A DNA stretch of 64,000 bases. Origin: Porphyra umbilicalis. Lineage: Eukaryota > Rhodophyta > Bangiophyceae > Bangiales > Bangiaceae. The position numbers and the translations under genes are program-made. The notes below the pieces were generated by a model. The model was not told the DNA's origin. It ran no database searches and worked only from the letters and a program-made list of their open reading frames with translations. This document shows positions 62,470-64,000 of the stretch, piece by piece. The first letter of the stretch is position 1; the number at the start of each line of letters is the position of its first letter. The stretch lies in the NCBI GenBank assembly GCA_002049455.2, contig KV918775.1, positions 1-64,000 on the forward strand. The letters are read 5' to 3'.

Positions 62470-64000
62470 GGAGTGGCGTGAGTACTGGGCTGGTGAAAGA
62501 GGTGTCGCCGTGGGTGGTGGATGAGGTGGGGTACGGGGTGAGGGTGGAGGATTGGTACTGAGGCGCAGGTGGAGCATGGTACAGGGTGGGGGGGCAGTGA
62601 GGTTTGGGTAGGATCCGAGGTAGAAAACTGAGTGGGGGTGGAATCGGGGTACTGACTGGGCGTGTTTCTGGCGACCGGGGCGTGGTAGCCAAGCGGGCGC
62701 GGGGGGGTGAAGGTGGCGTGTTCTCAAGAAAAACATCTTGGGACAGACCCTCTCTGTCGCCACATCCTGACCACTGTATTCGGTAGGATCGCTGACACTG
62801 CTCAGTCCAGTGGATCACACGTCTGTCTGATGACACTGCACAATCCAGTGGAATCGTTGGTTGCGCTTCCCTACCTGCCTACGGCGGCTCTCGTTGTGTT
62901 TTCACAGAAAAAGTACCATTGCACATCACTAGCAATGATATGTGTGCTTCCTGGCCAGCTGCGAGAAGAAAATATGCTGCTGGGTACACTTGCTTCACGC
63001 GTTCCTTCACTCGTGCAGTCCTGCTCACGTCCGAGGTGCGTCGAGCACTTCTGGGACAAACATGAGCAAAACATAAATTTCTTGGATAGGATCATGGTTG
63101 GGTCTTTGAAGGGCGCTGGTTACGGCATTGTGGGTCTTTTTCTACACAAAGGCTTCTTTCATACCGTTTCTGCCCTCCAAAGGTAACAGTCACCAGTACC
63201 CGACACCACCTCCCCAGCCTACCATACCCATCCATGCCCCAGAAGTTTTAGGGCACTGCAACCGGCATGTACCAGCCCCTCAGTAGAGCCCAAGAGACGG
63301 GACTACTACCATCACAGGAAGCCTGGAGGACGGCCTCTGTGACAAACTGTTCGCAAACCTCCCGAGCTATGGGCACGAGCTGACTACAGAGGTCCCAAGT
63401 TACAAAAGTATTCTAAGCCACTCCTGAAGTTGTGTACACCCCGCCCAAGGGATGTGTCCATGGTATGCCGCCCCCCCACCGACGTGTATACGGCAACTCA
63501 ACGGTTGCTCCTTTCGGGTACGGAGGGCAACAAAGTCATGTGGCGGTCAAAAACACGCTTTACAAGGTTCGTATACACATGGAGTAGCACAGAGACTGTA
63601 CGGGCTCCATAGGAGTCGCCAGGGAAAAGTAAAACACGGCACTATACCCCCCCCAACAGATCACACCAAGCCAGCCCTGTCCCCCGACGGCACCTACCCC
63701 CGTCCCCCCGAGCCAGGGGGAAGTGGCAGGGAGAAAAGCCACCCGCCGGCGGCGCGAGCCGTCGCTGGGGCGCCGGCAACGAACAGCTGCAGCAGTCGCC
63801 ACGGGGACGGCGGCAGCCGGCGGCGGCGGCGGCCGGTGGTGGCGGCGACGGCAGGCAGGGGCTGCCGCGGCAGGGGGCTGAGGCGGCAGATGTGATGGCC
63901 GAGGGCCGCGGCGACCGCACGCTAGGGCGGCGGCTGCAGAGGGCGGCGGCGGTCGGGGCGGGGGCGGCGGCCGGGGCGGCGGCGGCGGGGGCGGCGGCGG
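62470..64000. other. Intergenic, no supported gene
   Basis: AT-richer from about 62,730 to 63,620, then GC-rich simple GGC/GGCG sequence to the window end. A frame at 62,707-63,186 has varied composition but no ATG at its start and no domain, so it is not called. Confidence 0.4.

Noticed and set aside
62707-63186. Frame of about 160 residues with balanced composition
   Set aside because: No ATG at its start, no signal or domain, and the AT-richer composition explains its appearance.

Overview
The window looks like a nuclear segment of a very GC-rich eukaryotic alga. A bangiophyte red alga (Porphyra/Pyropia type) is my best guess. The reasons are very high GC with long poly-C/poly-G tracts, Ala/Gly/Pro-rich proteins, one protein with a plastid-transit-like N-terminus, a secreted protein resembling the FEA1/H43 iron-assimilation family, compact host genes with no clear introns, and many transposons. 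Nothing prokaryotic was seen. The species assignment is inference.

Layout. 0-13 kb holds most of the likely host genes: a small secreted Cys-rich protein (+), a secreted DUF5060/glycosidase-like protein (-) whose C-terminal domain is displaced by two homopolymer frame changes, a plastid-targeted ABM-fold protein (+), an ankyrin-repeat protein (-), and the FEA1-like secreted protein (+) with a TATA box. About 4.5 kb between the second and third genes is gene-poor.

13.7-31.4 kb is nested mobile DNA. A tyrosine-recombinase (DIRS/PAT/Ngaro-like) retroelement fossil (13.7-19.2 kb) abuts a TIR element of about 1.85 kb, called 'element A' here, with 59-bp terminal inverted repeats. A 9.9-kb PIF/Harbinger transposon with two convergent genes (Myb/SANT-like protein and DDE transposase) sits inside element A. 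The Harbinger copy is flanked by a 508-bp direct duplication of element A sequence with a single mismatch. That is far longer than any normal target-site duplication and is the most striking feature of the window.

32.7-40.1 kb carries a decayed KDZ (Kyakuja/Dileera/Zisupton)-type transposase region ending in a scrap of element A, then a Crypton-like tyrosine recombinase gene with an intron (-) and a divergent gene of unknown function (+). 40-48 kb is mostly gene-poor, with a second element A copy, a 403-bp MITE-like element and a 45-bp hairpin. 48.1-51.1 kb is a four-exon gene of unknown function, possibly with a 15-nt microexon. 53.8-54.8 kb is an open frame interrupted by one TAG. 56.0-60.8 kb is an apparently intact four-exon, 1419-residue transposase-like gene (Plavaka/Tnp2-like, C2H2 finger). 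60.8-64 kb is non-coding apart from small iterated repeats.

The genes do not form an operon or pathway. The coherent theme is repeated colonisation by at least five mobile-element types, nested in one another, next to a handful of secreted or plastid host genes.
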